Below, in pieces: positions 62,946 through 64,000 of a stretch of 64,000 nt of DNA. Where the stretch lies: assembly GCA_026388185.1 (NCBI GenBank), contig JAPLKG010000008.1:470863-534862 (forward strand), written 5' to 3'. The translations under genes and the position numbers were made by a program. Position 1 is the stretch's first letter. The number at the start of each line of letters is the position of its first letter. This stretch comes from Candidatus Eisenbacteria bacterium. Lineage in GTDB: Bacteria > Eisenbacteria > RBG-16-71-46 > JAFGJU01. Under the pieces are notes generated by a model. That model did not search any database. It worked only from the letters and a program-made list of their open reading frames with translations, and was not told where the DNA came from.

Positions 62946-64000
62946 CATACTTGCACCTGATGGCTCTGCAACAGGCGCTCTACGTCGCAAGCCTGATCAT
63001 ACTCATCTATTTTGCTGCACTTCAGCTCGTGCTGTTGACTCTGACTCTGGTCTCCTTTCTCGACATGAGGCGGAGACTGAGACAGAACTACTACACCGAC
63101 TTTGAGTGCATGGCCAGGTCACACTTCACGATGCCCGTCTCGGTCGTCATCCCTGCACACAACGAGGCTTCGGTTATCGTCCAGTGCGTGCACTCGGTTT
63201 TGTCTCTGGACTATCCCGAGTTCGAGGTCCTGGTCGTGAACGACGGTTCGACGGACGACACTTTCGAGCTTCTCAGGGAAGAATTCAAGCTCGTCGAGCG
63301 TCGAGTCGTTTACAGAAAGAGCATCCCCACCGGCGAGATAGGTGCCATATACAAGTCAGTGACTAAGCCTAACCTCACGGTCGTGGACAAGGCCCACAGC
63401 GGAAAGAGCGACTCTCTCAACATCGGCATAAACCTTTCGCGCTACCATCTGTTTTGCAGCATAGACGCCGACTCCATCTTTCAATCGAACGCACTCTTGA
63501 GGATTGTGAGACCAATCCTGGAGAAGCCCGAGGAAGTTGTCGCCGTCGGCGGGCAGGTGCGCGTGGCGAACGGCTGCGTGGTGGAAGACGGGCGGGTGGT
63601 CACGCCGAGGATTCCGCGACGACTGATCGCGGCGTTCCAGGTGATCGAATACCTGAGAGCGTTCGTCGCGAGCAGAATCGGCCTCAGCCGGATAAACAAT
63701 CTCCTAATACTCTCGGGCGTGTTCGCGCTCTTCAAGAAGGACGTCGTGATCGAAGTGGGGGGCTACAAGCCGGAGACCGTCACCGAAGACATGGAGCTCG
63801 TGGTGAGGCTTCACAGACATCTGAGGAGAAAGAAAGAGCCCTATCGGGTGGTGTTTCTTCCCGACCCGATATGCTGGACGGAAGTCCCTGTTTCCGTGGG
63901 CAATCTTTCCCGCCAGAGGAACAGGTGGCACAGGGGTCTCATTCAATCTCTCACCCGCAACATGGGGATGCTCTTCAATCCGAGGTACGGAAGCGTCGGC
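62942..64000 (+). CDS. Family 2 glycosyltransferase (PgaC-like synthase), partial
   Basis: 353 codons, open to the window end. An N-terminal helix (about 9-40), then the processive GT2 core: VSVVIPAHNEA, VVNDGSTDDT, a DADS metal motif, TEDMEL (base) and QRNRWHRG (the QxxRW motif). These mark hyaluronan, cellulose and PNAG-type synthases. With the deacetylase and beta-barrel genes upstream, a PNAG-like product is likely (inference). The C-terminal membrane helices lie outside the window. Confidence 0.9.
   Translation, partial: MTYLHLMALQQALYVASLIILIYFAALQLVLLTLTLVSFLDMRRRLRQNYYTDFECMARSHFTMPVSVVIPAHNEASVIVQCVHSVLSLDYPEFEVLVVNDGSTDDTFELLREEFKLVERRVVYRKSIPTGEIGAIYKSVTKPNLTVVDKAHSGKSDSLNIGINLSRYHLFCSIDADSIFQSNALLRIVRPILEKPEEVVAVGGQVRVANGCVVEDGRVVTPRIPRRLIAAFQVIEYLRAFVASRIGLSRINNLLILSGVFALFKKDVVIEVGGYKPETVTEDMELVVRLHRHLRRKKEPYRVVFLPDPICWTEVPVSVGNLSRQRNRWHRGLIQSLTRNMGMLFNPRYGSVG

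Noticed and set aside
1-64000. CRISPR arrays, rRNA and tRNA genes
   Set aside because: No regularly spaced direct repeats, no conserved rRNA segments and no cloverleaf candidates were noticed by eye.

Overview
The window comes from a Gram-negative, moderately GC-rich bacterium. It carries lipid A, Kdo and heptose genes, TonB/ExbBD and TolC-type export, and outer-membrane beta-barrel signals. Frequent TTG/GTG starts, AGG/AGA-rich arginine use and the mix of families fit an uncultured FCB-group-like or deltaproteobacteria-like candidate phylum, but nothing here fixes the taxon (inference).

Layout. (1) 1-12571 is an envelope operon in tight head-to-tail order: lpxA end, Gfo/Idh oxidoreductase, lpxB, DUF374 acyltransferase, kdtA/waaA, lpxK, then nadB and a Minf_1886-family gene, an MsbA-like flippase, a fused double heptosyltransferase and gmhB. 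(2) 12621-17974 holds a UbiA prenyltransferase, a divergent two-gene minus-strand unit (TPR/zinc-ribbon membrane protein, DUF4388 protein) and asnS. (3) 18240-27721 encodes ExbB, two ExbDs and TonB, a Yip1 protein, then TolC, a MacA-like adaptor, one MacB-type ATPase and two FtsX/MacB permeases. (4) 27738-34483 is a very large TPR protein coupled to uvrA.

(5) 34655-46332 is an accessory island, more AT-rich in its central part, with every native gene on the minus strand. Each gene or gene pair is followed by an attC-like site: inverted R boxes of AAC/GTT type and L boxes with the extra base on the 5' (L'') side. No integron integrase is present, so I read it as an integrase-less cassette array (CALIN). 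Its cargo is a Macro-TIR fusion, a Ser/Thr kinase, two possible PD-(D/E)XK nucleases, membrane proteins, a J-domain membrane protein, a nucleotidyl-cyclase-like gene broken by an in-frame TAA, and a small ORF plus Rad50-like ATPase. The ATPase gene is split by an IS3-family (IS407-type) element with a 4-bp ATCC target duplication; removing the element rejoins the halves in frame. The content looks like a store of anti-phage or stress-signalling genes (inference).

(6) 46951-48093 is a LysM/L,D-transpeptidase. (7) 48361-52895 is the glycine cleavage operon gcvT-gcvH-gcvPA-gcvPB, running into an uncharacterised group (PH-like membrane protein, 131-aa protein, GlmL-like ASKHA ATPase, 376-aa protein) that ends at a rho-independent terminator at 56734-56767. 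(8) 56787-64000 resembles a poly-N-acetylglucosamine-type exopolysaccharide operon: glycosidase/deacetylase fusion, TPR beta-barrel exporter, HEAT-repeat membrane protein and a GT2 synthase cut by the window end.

No rRNA, tRNA or CRISPR array was seen. Promoters are listed only where a good -35/-10 pair with 17-bp spacing is visible.
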